The position numbers and the translations under genes were made by a program. Below are positions 30,875-39,980 of a stretch of 64,000 bases of DNA, piece by piece (the first letter of the stretch is position 1; every line of letters begins with the position of its first letter). The notes below the pieces were generated by a model. It worked only from the letters and a program-made list of their open reading frames with translations. It was not told the origin of the DNA and did no database searches. Origin of the DNA: Pseudoflavonifractor capillosus (GTDB lineage: Bacteria > Bacillota > Clostridia > Oscillospirales > Oscillospiraceae); NCBI RefSeq assembly GCF_016902575.1, contig NZ_JACSNZ010000010.1:1-64000 (forward strand), written 5' to 3'.

Positions 30875-32140
30875 TTACTTCTTGGCCAAAGGCAGGGTCA
30901 CCGACACGGTGGTACCGGAGCCCACCACACTGGCCAGCTTGATGTTGCCCTCGTACAGGGCCACAATGTGCTTGACGATGGCCAGCCCTAAGCCGGTACC
31001 GCCAGCGACACGGCTTCGCCCCTTATCCACCCGGTAGAACCGCTCAAAGACACGGCTCTGGCTCTCCTCGGGGATGCCGATGCCGGTATCTGCCACCACA
31101 AAGTACGCCTGGTTGCCCACAGGCTCCACGGTGACGGTGACCCGTCCCCCCTTGCGGTTGTACTTGATGGCGTTTTCCATCAGGTTGATGGCCACTTCCT
31201 TGAAGCGGTCAGGGGCGATGCAGGCCTCCACCTCACCACCGGTGACGTTCAGCTTGACCCCAGCCTTCTCCGCCTGGGGCTGGAGAATGGTCTCCACCTC
31301 CCGGGTGATGCTCATCAGAGGCGCCCGCTCCATGCCGGTGGCACCCGCCACGGTCTCCAGCTCAGAGACGGTGAGGATGTCATCCACCAGGGTGGACAGG
31401 CGATCCACCTCCACCGAGATCATGGTCAGAAATCGCTTCTGATCCTCCGGCTTGGACACCATGCCCGACGAGAGCATATCGGTAAAGCCCTTGATGGAGG
31501 TCAGGGGGGTCTTCAGCTCGTGGGTGACATTGGCGGTAAACTCACTGCGTGCCGATTGCAGGGTCTCATCCACCTGGCGCACTGCCACCTCCGCCTCTTC
31601 CACCGGCTTTGCAGTGGAGGTGGCCAGCCGCCGAGCCAGCACAAAGGCCAGCACCAGAGACAGCACGGCAGCTACAATCAGACCAACAGCGGTCTGGGCC
31701 ACCAAGGCGTTCACAGAAGACAGGGACATGGCCGCCCGACCTATGTATCCATCGGTGAACACCCGGGCCACATAGAGAGTGTTGATTCCCGTGGTTGCGG
31801 AGCGGCGCACATCCTCCCCCACTCCATCTTTCTTGGCCAGCACCACTTCCGGACGAGCGGTATGGTTCTCCTGGGGCTCGGCATCGGTATCTCCCATCAC
31901 CGTCCCATCCGGGGCAATGATGGTCAGACGCTTCTCCGGAGCCGCCTTGGTGAACTGCTCCAGCAGCTCCTCCGTCCAAGTCTCATAGTTCTGGGCATCC
32001 ATGAGAGCCAGCAGCTCGGTGAGATTGGACCGGGCGGTGGACATTTCCCGCTGGCGGAAGATCCAGATGCCCACCACAGCGGAGAGCACCACAGACAGGG
32101 CCGCAATGAGAAAAATGGATATGGTCAGCTTCTTTTTCAA
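30875..32140 (-). CDS. phoR: PhoR-like sensor histidine kinase
   Basis: A 421-residue kinase with two membrane helices (about 6-28 and 145-168) enclosing an extracytoplasmic sensing domain, a linker, and the catalytic core: His box VTHELKTPLTSIKGF, N box NLMENAIKYN, DTGIGIPEE and GTGLGLAIVKH. Position in the pst-phoU operon supports a phosphate-sensing role. It begins just after the regulator stop (six bases apart). Confidence 0.88.
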   Translation of the reverse strand: MKKKLTISIFLIAALSVVLSAVVGIWIFRQREMSTARSNLTELLALMDAQNYETWTEELLEQFTKAAPEKRLTIIAPDGTVMGDTDAEPQENHTARPEVVLAKKDGVGEDVRRSATTGINTLYVARVFTDGYIGRAAMSLSSVNALVAQTAVGLIVAAVLSLVLAFVLARRLATSTAKPVEEAEVAVRQVDETLQSARSEFTANVTHELKTPLTSIKGFTDMLSSGMVSKPEDQKRFLTMISVEVDRLSTLVDDILTVSELETVAGATGMERAPLMSITREVETILQPQAEKAGVKLNVTGGEVEACIAPDRFKEVAINLMENAIKYNRKGGRVTVTVEPVGNQAYFVVADTGIGIPEESQSRVFERFYRVDKGRSRVAGGTGLGLAIVKHIVALYEGNIKLASVVGSGTTVSVTLPLAKK

Positions 32141-32146
32141 CGTCTT

Positions 32147-32803
32147 TCACCCCATTTTATAGCCCACAGAACGCACCGTGGTGATGTAGCCCTCTCCCAG
32201 CTTCTGGCGCAGGGCCTTGATGTGCATATCCACGGTGCGGGTCTCCCCGGTGAAGTCGTAGTCCCACACGGCGGCGAGGATCTCGTCCCGGGTGAGCACC
32301 GTACCCCGGCGGCGCACCAGCAGACACAGCAGCTCAAACTCCTTGTAGGTCAGAGCCACATCCTCCCCACCCCGGGTGACGGTGCGTCCAGCAGGATCAA
32401 TGACCAAATCCCGATAGCGCAGCATGGGGTCCCGATCCCCCACCCGGCGCATCACGGCATTGACCCGGGCTTGCAGCTCCATGACCCCGAAGGGCTTGGC
32501 GATGTAATCGTCCGCCCCCAGATCCAGGGCAGTGACCTTGTCCATCTCGGTCTGGCGGGCAGTGAGCATGATGATGGGCAGCTTGGCCGTGGCCTCCTCT
32601 GCGCGCAGGCGGCGGACAATCTCCAGCCCGTCCATGCCGGGGAGCATCCCGTCCAGCAGTGCCAGGTCTGCCATGGGAGCGGCGGCAAAGAAATCCTCTC
32701 CGCTCTCAAAGGCCAGTACTTCATGACCCATGGATTTGAAATAATACTCTAACATGGTGCGGATGGACTCGTCATCCTCCACCACCGCAATGCGTAGGGC
32801 CAT
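32147..32803 (-). CDS. PhoB/PhoP-like response regulator
   Basis: A 218-residue OmpR-family regulator. EDD near the N terminus, phospho-Asp in LLDGMLPGMDG, Lys in AKPFGV, and a winged helix ending VRSVGYKMG. The start at 32803 has AGGAGA upstream. It lies between phoU and the kinase gene and is the natural candidate to bind the TGTAAAGT repeats before pstS. Confidence 0.9.
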   Translation of the reverse strand: MALRIAVVEDDESIRTMLEYYFKSMGHEVLAFESGEDFFAAAPMADLALLDGMLPGMDGLEIVRRLRAEEATAKLPIIMLTARQTEMDKVTALDLGADDYIAKPFGVMELQARVNAVMRRVGDRDPMLRYRDLVIDPAGRTVTRGGEDVALTYKEFELLCLLVRRRGTVLTRDEILAAVWDYDFTGETRTVDMHIKALRQKLGEGYITTVRSVGYKMG

Positions 32804-32822
32804 GGCAGCTCTCTCCTTTTTC

Positions 32823-33467
32823 TTACTGAATTTCTCCGGTGACACAGAAGATTGCCCAGTTGGCAATGTTCACGGCGTGGTCAGCCACCCGCTCCAGGTA
32901 CTTACCGATGATGATGAGATCCACCGAACGGTCGGAGTGGTCAGCCCGGCTGGCAATGCGCTCCACCAGGATCTTTTTGAGCTGGACAAACAGGTCGTCC
33001 ACCACATCGTCCAGGTTGATGACAGCCCGGGCGGTGTTCTCATCCCGATCCACATAGGCAGCAATGGCCTGGCGCACCATAAGCCCCGCCTGGCGGCTCA
33101 TGGCCACGATCTCCTGGGGCACCTCGGGCTTTTCGCCGCTCTCGGCAATGAGCAGAGAGATCTCGGCAATGTTGGCGGCCTGATCTCCAATGCGCTGCAA
33201 ATCGGTGACCATCTTCATGGCAGCGGAAATGGTGCGCAGGTCCCGGGCCACAGGCTGCTGGCGCATCAGCAGGGACATGCAGCGGTTCTCAATGTCCCGC
33301 TCCATCTGGTCCATGGTGTTGCGCATCTCAATGGTGGCCTTCGCACCCTCCGCCTTACCCTGGGTGAGGGAGGCGGTGACCAGGTCGATGGCATCCTGGG
33401 TGACTGTGCCCATGGCAGTGAGCTGGTGACTGAGCTCCACCAGCTCAGCGTCAAATGTTTTTCTCAT
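32823..33467 (-). CDS. phoU: Phosphate transport regulator PhoU
   Basis: A 214-residue all-helical protein built of two similar three-helix bundles, each with a metal-cluster motif of the E/D-x-x-x-D type. PhoU damps phosphate uptake and signalling by linking PstSCAB to the PhoR-type kinase. Length and the start MRKTFDAELVELSHQL are typical. It is 15 bp after pstB. Confidence 0.94.
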   Translation of the reverse strand: MRKTFDAELVELSHQLTAMGTVTQDAIDLVTASLTQGKAEGAKATIEMRNTMDQMERDIENRCMSLLMRQQPVARDLRTISAAMKMVTDLQRIGDQAANIAEISLLIAESGEKPEVPQEIVAMSRQAGLMVRQAIAAYVDRDENTARAVINLDDVVDDLFVQLKKILVERIASRADHSDRSVDLIIIGKYLERVADHAVNIANWAIFCVTGEIQ

Positions 33468-33481
33468 ACAGCATTTCCTCC

Positions 33482-34243
33482 TTAACCGAATCGTCCGGTG
33501 ATGTAGTCCTCGGTGCGCTTATCCTTGGGGACAGAGAACAGCTTCTCGGTGTCGTCTACCTCCACCAGCTCGCCGTGGAGGAAGAAGGCGCAGCGGTCGG
33601 AGATACGGGTGGCCTGCTGCATGTTATGGGTCACAATCACTATTGTATACGATTTTTTCAAATCTGCAATCAAATCTTCGATTTTCGATGTGGAGATGGG
33701 GTCCAGAGCAGAGGTAGCCTCGTCCATGAGCAGCACGTCAGGCTCCACTGCCAGGGCACGGGCGATGCAGATTCGCTGCTGCTGGCCACCGGACAGACCC
33801 AGAGCGGACTTCTTCAGACGGTCCTTCACCTCGTCCCAGATGGCAGCGCCTTGCAGGGCCTTCTCCACGATCTCGTCCAGCTGCTTTTTGTTGCGGATGC
33901 CGTGGGTGCGGGGACCGTAGGCGATGTTGTCGTAAATGGACATGGGGAAGGGATTGGGCTTTTGGAACACCATGCCGATCTGCTTGCGCAGCCAAGTCAC
34001 ATTCACTTTGGGGTCGTAAATCTCCAGGCCCCGGTACTGTACGCTGCCCTCAATCTTCACCCCCGGCACCAGGTCGTTCATCCGATCCAGGGTCTTGAGG
34101 AAGGTGGATTTGCCGCAGCCGGAGGGGCCGATGAGAGCAGTGACCTGGTTCTGGGGAATGTCCAGATTGATATCTTTGAGGGCGTGGTTTTCGCTGTACC
34201 ACAGGTTCAGGCCCTTGGCCGTAAGGATAATATTATGGTCCAT
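33482..34243 (-). CDS. pstB: Phosphate ABC transporter ATPase
   Basis: A 253-residue ATPase. Walker [20 protein letters not shown] is diagnostic of PstB; signature LSGGQQQR; Walker [14 protein letters not shown]. It energises phosphate import through PstCA. Start ATG 34243, 12 bp after pstA. Confidence 0.97.
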   Translation of the reverse strand: MDHNIILTAKGLNLWYSENHALKDINLDIPQNQVTALIGPSGCGKSTFLKTLDRMNDLVPGVKIEGSVQYRGLEIYDPKVNVTWLRKQIGMVFQKPNPFPMSIYDNIAYGPRTHGIRNKKQLDEIVEKALQGAAIWDEVKDRLKKSALGLSGGQQQRICIARALAVEPDVLLMDEATSALDPISTSKIEDLIADLKKSYTIVIVTHNMQQATRISDRCAFFLHGELVEVDDTEKLFSVPKDKRTEDYITGRFG

Positions 34244-34255
34244 AATGGCGTCTCC

Positions 34256-35149
34256 TTAGTTTTTCTTTAATTTTTTACCCATGAACTTGGCAGCCAGGTT
34301 GATGACCAGGGTGATGACGATGAGCACCACAGCCACCGAGAAAGCCAGATCGAAGTCGGCACGCACCTTGGCATAGACGTACAAGGCCACGCTGAGGGTA
34401 GAGCCGGAGCTGGAGAGAAAACTCTCCAGTCCATTCTGGAAAAAGTCCTGCATCCGCATGCTCATACCCACGGTGTACAGCAGCACGGCAGACTCACCCA
34501 CGATGCGGCCAATGGACAAAATACAGCCGGTGACAATGCCGTCGATGGAGGAGGGAAGCACCACGGTGCGGATCATGTGCCACTTGCCTGAGCCCAGACC
34601 CAGAGAGCCCTCCCGGTAAGACTGGGGCACGGTTTTCAGTGACTCCTGGGTGGTGCGGATGACGGTGGGCAGGGTCATGATCACCAGGGTGAAGGCGCCG
34701 GCAATCAGGGTTTTGCCCAGAGCCAGAGATTCTGCAAAGACCAGCACACCCACCAGGGCGTAGATGATGGAAGGGATACCAGCCAGAGTCTCAGTGGCAA
34801 ACTCAATGGTGGCAACCAGTTTGCGGTTGGTGGCATACTCTGTGAGGTAGATGGCGGCTCCCACACCCAGAGGCAGCACCACCACCAGAGTGGCCAGAAT
34901 GACGTACAGCGTGTTGAGAATAGCGGGGCCAATGCCCTGAATGTCCTTGACCACGCTTTCCTCAGTGGTGAGGAACTGCCAGGAGAGGTTGGGCAGACCA
35001 CGGTAGAAGATGTACACCAACAGGAAAACCAGCAGTCCCACCACAATGGCGGCGGCCACATAGATCAGGGTGCGCATGACCCCGTTGTACACTTTTCGGC
35101 TGGCAGACAGCCCCTGATCCATGACCAGTTGTTGATTCATAGGTTCCAT
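34256..35149 (-). CDS. pstA: Phosphate ABC transporter permease PstA
   Basis: A 297-residue permease with six helices and the EAA-like loop REGSLGLGSGKWHMIRTVVLP. The ATG at 35149 is chosen because the AAGGAGGG within the last pstC codons lies nine bases upstream; a GTG at 35158 would touch that site. It pairs with PstC in the membrane. Confidence 0.93.
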   Translation of the reverse strand: MEPMNQQLVMDQGLSASRKVYNGVMRTLIYVAAAIVVGLLVFLLVYIFYRGLPNLSWQFLTTEESVVKDIQGIGPAILNTLYVILATLVVVLPLGVGAAIYLTEYATNRKLVATIEFATETLAGIPSIIYALVGVLVFAESLALGKTLIAGAFTLVIMTLPTVIRTTQESLKTVPQSYREGSLGLGSGKWHMIRTVVLPSSIDGIVTGCILSIGRIVGESAVLLYTVGMSMRMQDFFQNGLESFLSSSGSTLSVALYVYAKVRADFDLAFSVAVVLIVITLVINLAAKFMGKKLKKN

Positions 35150-35154
35150 TTCGC

Positions 35155-36090
35155 TCACCCCTCCTTCTTTCGCTTGAGAACTACGTTGAGGATCACGTTG
35201 ATGAACATGATGAACAGGAACAGCACAAGCCCGATGGAGAACAGGGCCTGGCGCTGCAGACCGCTGGAGTAGGCCAGCTCCACGGCAATACCAGTGGTGA
35301 GAAAACGAACGCTGGAGAGCAGGTCGGGCATGTTAGCCACGTTGCCCGCCACCATCATGATGGCCATGGCCTCACCGATGGCACGGCCCACGCCCAGCAC
35401 CACTGCCGCAGCAATACCGCTTTTGGCGGCGGGGGCGGAGACACGGAAATAGGTCTCGATCTCGGTGGCGCCCAGAGCCAGGGAGGCCTCCTCATACTCC
35501 CGGGGCACCGCATTCAAGGCGGTCTCCGACACGGAGATGATGGAGGGCAGGATCATAACCGCCAGCACCACGATGGAGGCCAGCAGGCTCTCACCAGCGG
35601 CGGTTTTGAAGGTGGTGCGCACAAAGGGCACCAGCACCATCAGACCCACCAGACCGTAGACGATGGAGGGAATGCCTGCCAGCAGGTCCACCACAGGACG
35701 AATCACACTGGCCACCCGGCGGGGCGCCACCTTGGACAGGAACATGGCCATAAGAAAGCCAATGGGCACACCAATGACGATGGCCCCGGCAGTACCATAG
35801 ACCGAGGTGAGGATCAAGGGCAGGATGCCAAATTTAGGCTCCTCTGCTGTGGAGGCCCACTCGGTACCAAAGAGGAATTCCGCCAAGCCGATCTCTTGGA
35901 TGGCGGGCAGGCCGGAGAGAATGAGATAGATGGTAATCACCAGCACGAATGCAATGGCAATAAAGCCACAGATGAAGAAAATGAGCTTCATCACCGATTC
36001 CAGCACATGGAGGTTCCCGGACTTGGCTCCGGACTTGGAGCGCTCTCGTTCAGGCTGTGCCAGAGGCTTGCTTAGGGCTTTTTCTTTCAT
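35155..36090 (-). CDS. pstC: Phosphate ABC transporter permease PstC
   Basis: A 311-residue permease. A basic cytoplasmic N-terminal tail rich in Lys/Arg/Glu leads to six helices; the loop YEEASLALGATEIETYFRVS is the ATPase contact. The start at MKEKALSKP (36090) has AAGGAG upstream. An attenuator hairpin in the gap from pstS suggests lower expression than the binding protein. Confidence 0.93.
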   Translation of the reverse strand: MKEKALSKPLAQPERERSKSGAKSGNLHVLESVMKLIFFICGFIAIAFVLVITIYLILSGLPAIQEIGLAEFLFGTEWASTAEEPKFGILPLILTSVYGTAGAIVIGVPIGFLMAMFLSKVAPRRVASVIRPVVDLLAGIPSIVYGLVGLMVLVPFVRTTFKTAAGESLLASIVVLAVMILPSIISVSETALNAVPREYEEASLALGATEIETYFRVSAPAAKSGIAAAVVLGVGRAIGEAMAIMMVAGNVANMPDLLSSVRFLTTGIAVELAYSSGLQRQALFSIGLVLFLFIMFINVILNVVLKRKKEG

Positions 36091-36179
36091 AGATACAACC
36101 TTCTCCTTTTGATCTCCTCTGCTGGGAAAAAATACGGAGCCTTTCCGCCTCTTTTCCCAACAGAGGGGCCATGCACCAG

Positions 36180-36209
36180 AACAAGCCCCCAATCGTGTGG
36201 GAGCTTGTT
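36180..36209 (-). terminator. Attenuator hairpin between pstS and pstC
   Basis: AACAAGC (36180-36186) pairs with GCTTGTT (36203-36209) with further pairing inside. It lacks a long U tract, so it probably reduces rather than stops transcription, or protects the pstS message. Confidence 0.6.
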
Positions 36210-36237
36210 CCGGTTATGACCATGGGTGAATTTGAAT

Positions 36238-37101
36238 TTAAGCGTTGGGGGACACGCAGCCAGCGGCCTCCACCTCGTCGGCGGCATCAGCGCTCATGGC
36301 CCACTCCAGGAAAGCCTGAGCGGCATCAGACAGCTCCACGCCTTCCTTGGTAACCATGACGAAGGGGCGCTGGATCTTGTAGGTGCCGTCAGCCACGGTG
36401 GCCTCGGAGGGAGTCACGTCGTCCACAGCCACAGCAGTGACCGTCTTGTCCACAGCGGACAGGGAGGCGTAGCCGATGGCGTTGGGGTTGCCGGCCACAG
36501 AGCCGATGACCTCACCGGTGGACTCGTACTCGTTGGTGTACTTGCACTGATCCTCCACACCCACGATCTCCTCGAAGGCGCCACGGGTGCCGGAAGCGGC
36601 GTCACGGCCGATGACAGCGATCTCAGCGTCAGCGCCGCCCAGCTCGGACCAGTTGGTGATGGTGCCGTTGTAAATCTGGGCAATCTGCTCCACAGTCAGG
36701 CTGGCCACCTTGTTCTCAGGGTTGATGACGATGGCCACGCCGTCCAGAGCCACGATATTCTCCACAGCGCCATCAGCCTTCTCCTCATCGGTCAGAGCAC
36801 GGGAAGCCAGGCCGATGTCCACAGTGCCGGCCAGAACATTCTTGATGCCGGAGCCGGAGCCAGTGCCAGAGTAGTTCACGGTGACGCCAGGCTGCACGCC
36901 TTCAAAAGACTCCTGGAAGGCGGCCATCACGTCGGCCATGGAGGTGGAGCCGTCGGTGTTGACAGTACCAGAAATGCTTTCGGTCTGGGGAGCCTCGGTC
37001 TTGTCGGTGCCAGCGTCGGACTGCTCAGCACTCTTGTTGCCGCAAGCGGCCAGGCTAAAGGCCATGGCGCCGGCCATCAGCACAGCGATAAACTTCTTCA
37101 T
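36238..37101 (-). CDS. pstS: Phosphate-binding lipoprotein
   Basis: A 287-residue lipoprotein. Lipobox SLAAC gives a lipidated Cys20. It contains the phosphate-site motifs GSTSM, GSGSGIKN-like YSGTGSGSG and GRDAASGTRGAFEE. First gene of the pst-pho operon, behind Pho-like boxes. The AA-rich linker after the Cys (NKSAEQSDAGTDKTEAPQTE) is the usual flexible tether. Confidence 0.96.
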   Translation of the reverse strand: MKKFIAVLMAGAMAFSLAACGNKSAEQSDAGTDKTEAPQTESISGTVNTDGSTSMADVMAAFQESFEGVQPGVTVNYSGTGSGSGIKNVLAGTVDIGLASRALTDEEKADGAVENIVALDGVAIVINPENKVASLTVEQIAQIYNGTITNWSELGGADAEIAVIGRDAASGTRGAFEEIVGVEDQCKYTNEYESTGEVIGSVAGNPNAIGYASLSAVDKTVTAVAVDDVTPSEATVADGTYKIQRPFVMVTKEGVELSDAAQAFLEWAMSADAADEVEAAGCVSPNA

Positions 37102-37163
37102 TTTTTTCGTCTCTCCATTTCATTTATGTTTGATGATTTTCCTCGTTTGGGAACAATACCGAG

Positions 37164-37218
37164 TTTACAAAAGAATTGTAAAGTGTGCGCTCATGACTTT
37201 GTAAAGTCTGTGTAAAGT
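37164..37218 (-). promoter_or_regulatory. Pho-like operator upstream of pstS
   Basis: TGTAAAGT on the plus strand at 37177-37184, 37200-37207 and 37211-37218 (ACTTTACA on the coding strand; spacings 23 and 11 bp), plus an opposite TTTACA at 37164-37169. Tandem T-T-x-A-C-A repeats with 11-bp spacing are the known PhoP/PhoB pattern. Confidence 0.7.
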
Positions 37219-37237
37219 CCCCTGTTTCTTTGCATTC

Positions 37238-37756
37238 CTAGCGATACCATCTTAATACTACGGTGTTTTTCTCCCGTTTTAGTGCAATACTACTAATCAG
37301 GCAGTCAGCCGCCAACACGATCCAGGCAGGCACTGTAAATATGGTTGGAATGGCGGAAACACAAATCTTTACAAAAGGGTGTACTGTGTAAACCAGCCCC
37401 AGCGCCAGCCCTGACCAGGCCACTGAGAAGGGCAAACACACCAAGCCCCCCAAATTCCACCGAACCTGGGAGTAATCCCAAAAGCACACCCCCAACCCAT
37501 ATTTATAATAGAGTCCGAAGAGCAGCTCCACAGCCGTGGACACTGTAAACCCCACCCCCATCACCCACAGAGGATGGGAACCGGGGCCGCACAGGGCGGC
37601 AATGGCCACCCCGCCCACCCCGTACACCGGGCACATGGGCAGCAGCAGCAGGCACTTGCGTCCACTTCCATGCCCGTGGACAGCCTTGGCGTAGGCCACC
37701 TCCAGCAAGTACCCCAAAAAGCCGTATACCAATAGATACCAAATCAAGTTATTCAT
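37238..37756 (-). CDS. PF06541-type small membrane protein
   Basis: A 172-residue membrane protein with about five helices and a conserved first segment YGFLGYLLEVAYA. It fits the 'putative ABC-transporter type IV' family (PF06541), whose members have no proven transport function. GGAGG lies six bases before the ATG. It sits alone between the pst promoter region and pyrB; no ATPase is linked. Confidence 0.65.
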   Translation of the reverse strand: MNNLIWYLLVYGFLGYLLEVAYAKAVHGHGSGRKCLLLLPMCPVYGVGGVAIAALCGPGSHPLWVMGVGFTVSTAVELLFGLYYKYGLGVCFWDYSQVRWNLGGLVCLPFSVAWSGLALGLVYTVHPFVKICVSAIPTIFTVPAWIVLAADCLISSIALKREKNTVVLRWYR

Positions 37757-37855
37757 GGCTCATCCTCCCGTCTGACTAGTGTGTCCCAAAGGGAGGATTC
37801 TCATGAAGTGTATAAATTTTTTCTTTCAGGACGGATTTTTACCACCAGTTACCTG

Positions 37856-37884
37856 TTGTTTGGCCGATAGGATTGTGATACAAT
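37856..37884 (+). promoter_or_regulatory. Promoter of pyrB
   Basis: TTGTTT (37856-37861), 17-bp spacer, TACAAT (37879-37884). The leader would be only about 20 nt, too short for a PyrR or attenuation element. Confidence 0.7.
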
Positions 37885-37912
37885 GTATCGAACTTTGCAA
37901 GGAGGGACCGAT

Positions 37913-38968
37913 ATGCGTCATTTGATTGACTTCGGGGATTTGTCCAGACAAGAATGGGACGAGATTTATCAGCGGGCTGCCAAAATTATTGACAACCCAG
38001 AGCAATTTTTGGATGTGTGCCATGGCAAGGTGTCCGCAAACCTGTTCTATGAGCCCTCCACCCGCACCAACTTCTCCTTTCAGACCGCTATGATGCGCCT
38101 GGGCGGATCGGTATTCGGCTTCGCCGACCCCAACTCCTCCTCGGTGTCCAAGGGCGAAACCTTGAAGGACACCATTAAGATCGTTTCCAACTACGCCGAC
38201 GTCATCGTCATGCGCACCCCCTGGGAGGGCGCTGCCAAGGCCGCCTCTCTCTACGCTTACGTGCCGGTCATCAACGCCGGAGACGGCGGGCATATGCACC
38301 CCACCCAGACCACCGCTGACTTGACCACCATCACCCGACTGCGGGGCAGCGTGGACGGGTTGTCCATCGGCCTGTGCGGCGATTTGAAGAATGGGCGCAC
38401 GGTTCACTCTCTCATCAAGGCCCTGGCTAAATTCAATGACATCCGCTTCTACCTCATCGCTCCCCGGGATCTGGCCATCCCGCAGTATCTGCGCCAGTTC
38501 ATGCAGGAGCACAACATGCCCTTTGTGGAGGTCACCGGTCTGGAGACGGTCATTCCCCAGTTGGACGTGCTGTATATGACCCGCATCCAAAAAGAGCGGT
38601 TTGTGGATCCCCTGGAGTATGAGCGCAACAAGGGCATTTATGTGCTCACCCGGTCCAAGCTGGAGCGAGCCCGGGAAAACCTGCTCATCATGCACCCCCT
38701 GCCCCGAGTGGACGAGATCACCGTAGATGTGGACGACGATCCCCGGGCGGTATACTTCCAGCAGGCTCGGTTTGGCATGTTTGCCCGTATGGCTCTGCTG
38801 TCCGATCTGGCCAACCAGCCCCGCATGACCCCCGACGCCGTGGAGATCGGCACCAAACCTGTGTGCCACAACCCCCGGTGCATCACCCAGACCGAGCACT
38901 ACCTGCCTCCTCTGGTGAAGAAAAACGGCGGCGTGGACTGCTGCGCCTTCTGCGACGCACCCCTGTGA
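37913..38968 (+). CDS. pyrB: Aspartate carbamoyltransferase with fused PyrI-like zinc domain
   Basis: A 351-residue enzyme making carbamoyl-aspartate in pyrimidine synthesis. Carbamoyl-phosphate site STRT (49-52), HPTQ (ATCase form, not HPCQ of ornithine transcarbamylase), DLKNGRTVHSL and the HPLPR aspartate loop are present. The last ~35 residues add Cys318-x4-Cys323 and Cys344-x2-Cys347, the same pattern as the zinc site of the E. coli regulatory subunit PyrI, including CIT-x-x-E. The nucleotide-binding part of PyrI is missing, so the tail may only stabilise assembly. AAGGAGGG precedes the ATG at 37913. Confidence 0.9.
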   Translation: MRHLIDFGDLSRQEWDEIYQRAAKIIDNPEQFLDVCHGKVSANLFYEPSTRTNFSFQTAMMRLGGSVFGFADPNSSSVSKGETLKDTIKIVSNYADVIVMRTPWEGAAKAASLYAYVPVINAGDGGHMHPTQTTADLTTITRLRGSVDGLSIGLCGDLKNGRTVHSLIKALAKFNDIRFYLIAPRDLAIPQYLRQFMQEHNMPFVEVTGLETVIPQLDVLYMTRIQKERFVDPLEYERNKGIYVLTRSKLERARENLLIMHPLPRVDEITVDVDDDPRAVYFQQARFGMFARMALLSDLANQPRMTPDAVEIGTKPVCHNPRCITQTEHYLPPLVKKNGGVDCCAFCDAPL

Positions 38969-38987
38969 GTAATTTTTGAAAAAGGGC

Positions 38988-39016
38988 TTGACACCCCAGA
39001 TGTCATGTGCTATGAT
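38988..39016 (+). promoter_or_regulatory. Promoter of the tRNA cluster
   Basis: TTGACA (38988-38993), 17-bp spacer, TATGAT (39011-39016), 36 bp before the first tRNA. Confidence 0.85.
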
Positions 39017-39051
39017 ACATAGGCTGATGTTTGGGGCGTCACCCTTAACCT

Positions 39052-39125
39052 GCGGGTGTAGTTCAATGGTAGAATCCCAGCCTTCCAAGCTGGTCGCGTG
39101 GGTTCGATTCCCATCACCCGCTCCA
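39052..39125 (+). tRNA. tRNA-Gly(TCC)
   Basis: Cloverleaf with acceptor GCGGGTG/CACCCGC, anticodon TCC in CCTTCCAAG, T-loop GGTTCGATTCC and encoded CCA. Confidence 0.95.
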
Positions 39126-39128
39126 TAC

Positions 39129-39191
<63 letters not shown>

Positions 39192-39205
<14 letters not shown>

Positions 39206-39368
39206 ATCATTTAGAGTTTTGCCTCTGAATGAGATTCCTGCATTGCTGGCAGAAGGCACTCCTGTTGCGCATCAAGGCTCGCCTTCGGCTCCCTTTCTGC
39301 GGAAGGGACTTTGGCCGGCGAACTTGCCACCGGCAAGTCCGCTGATCGGCCAAACTTCAGGCGTGCCA
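39192..39368 (+). repeat. Duplicated tRNA-Arg 3' end (att-like pair)
   Basis: CTTCAGGCGTGCCA occurs at 39192-39205 (end of the tRNA) and again at 39355-39368. The 149 bp between them is hairpin-rich and has no gene. This is the pattern left when an element integrates at a tRNA 3' end and is then reduced. Confidence 0.65.
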
Positions 39369-39415
39369 GTTTTTCCCCTGATTGCCCTGCAAGTCAGCTG
39401 GATGTAAGTGAATAT

Positions 39416-39492
39416 GGTGGGTATAGCTCAGTTGGCAGAGCACCGGATTGTGGTTCCGGGTGTCGTGGGTTCGAGCCCCATTACCCACCCCA
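39416..39492 (+). tRNA. tRNA-His(GTG)
   Basis: Acceptor GTGGGTA/TACCCAC with the extra G-1 facing C73, anticodon GTG in GATTGTGGTT, encoded CCA. Confidence 0.95.
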
Positions 39493-39548
39493 TACTGTGG
39501 CTAAGGGCCGGAGCGTCCGCTCCGGCCCTTGCTTCCATCCTATTTTAT

Positions 39549-39623
39549 TGGGGTGTAGCCAAGTGGTAAGGCACGGGACTTTGACTCCCGCATTCGTTGG
39601 TTCGAGTCCAACCATCCCAGCCA
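39549..39623 (+). tRNA. tRNA-Gln(TTG)
   Basis: Acceptor TGGGGTG/CATCCCA, anticodon TTG in ACTTTGACT, T-arm GTTGGTTCGAGTCCAAC, encoded CCA. Confidence 0.95.
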
Positions 39624-39674
39624 GACCAACGTCCCCCCTGGCTCGCCCGGGGGGACACCTGGAAAATTTCATAT

Positions 39675-39750
39675 GACCTAGTAGCTCAGTTGGTAGAGCA
39701 ACGCCCTTTTAAGGCGAAGGTCCGGGGTTCGAGTCCCCGCTGGGTCACCA
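39675..39750 (+). tRNA. tRNA-Lys(TTT)
   Basis: Acceptor GACCTAG/CTGGGTC, anticodon TTT in CCTTTTAAG, T-arm CCGGGGTTCGAGTCCCCG, encoded CCA. Last tRNA before a strong terminator. Confidence 0.95.
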
Positions 39751-39757
39751 TATGAAT

Positions 39758-39799
39758 GAAGCCCGCTTTTCGAACACTTTTTTTCGAAAAGCGGGCTTC
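39758..39799 (+). terminator. tRNA cluster terminator
   Basis: GAAGCCCGCTTTTCGAA pairs with TTCGAAAAGCGGGCTTC around a T-rich loop, followed by TCATTTCC. Confidence 0.9.
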
Positions 39800-39810
39800 T
39801 CATTTCCTCA

Positions 39811-39980
39811 GAGCCTTGGGCCACAACGCTTTCCTCATTCCCTGGCATGGATGCCTTACCTCAAAAATCGACAAATACAAAAGTATTCTTTTTGCGCTCT
39901 GACGAAATTTAGACACACATTTTCGAATAAAGATGCTGACATCTATTCCCATTCCATAATTCAAACATCCAGAATGCGAC
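39811..39980 (+). repeat. Left direct repeat of the 40-41 kb cassette
   Basis: Starts GAGCC and includes CCCTGGC, GCCTTAC, TCAAAAA, AAAGTATTCTTTTTGC, TGACGA, ATTTAGA and CATCTAT in the same order and spacing as 41293-41445. Noncoding and AT-rich. Between this repeat and the gene at 40248 I see only a TTTCTGTTTAA/TTAAACACAGAAA hairpin near 40150. Confidence 0.75.
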
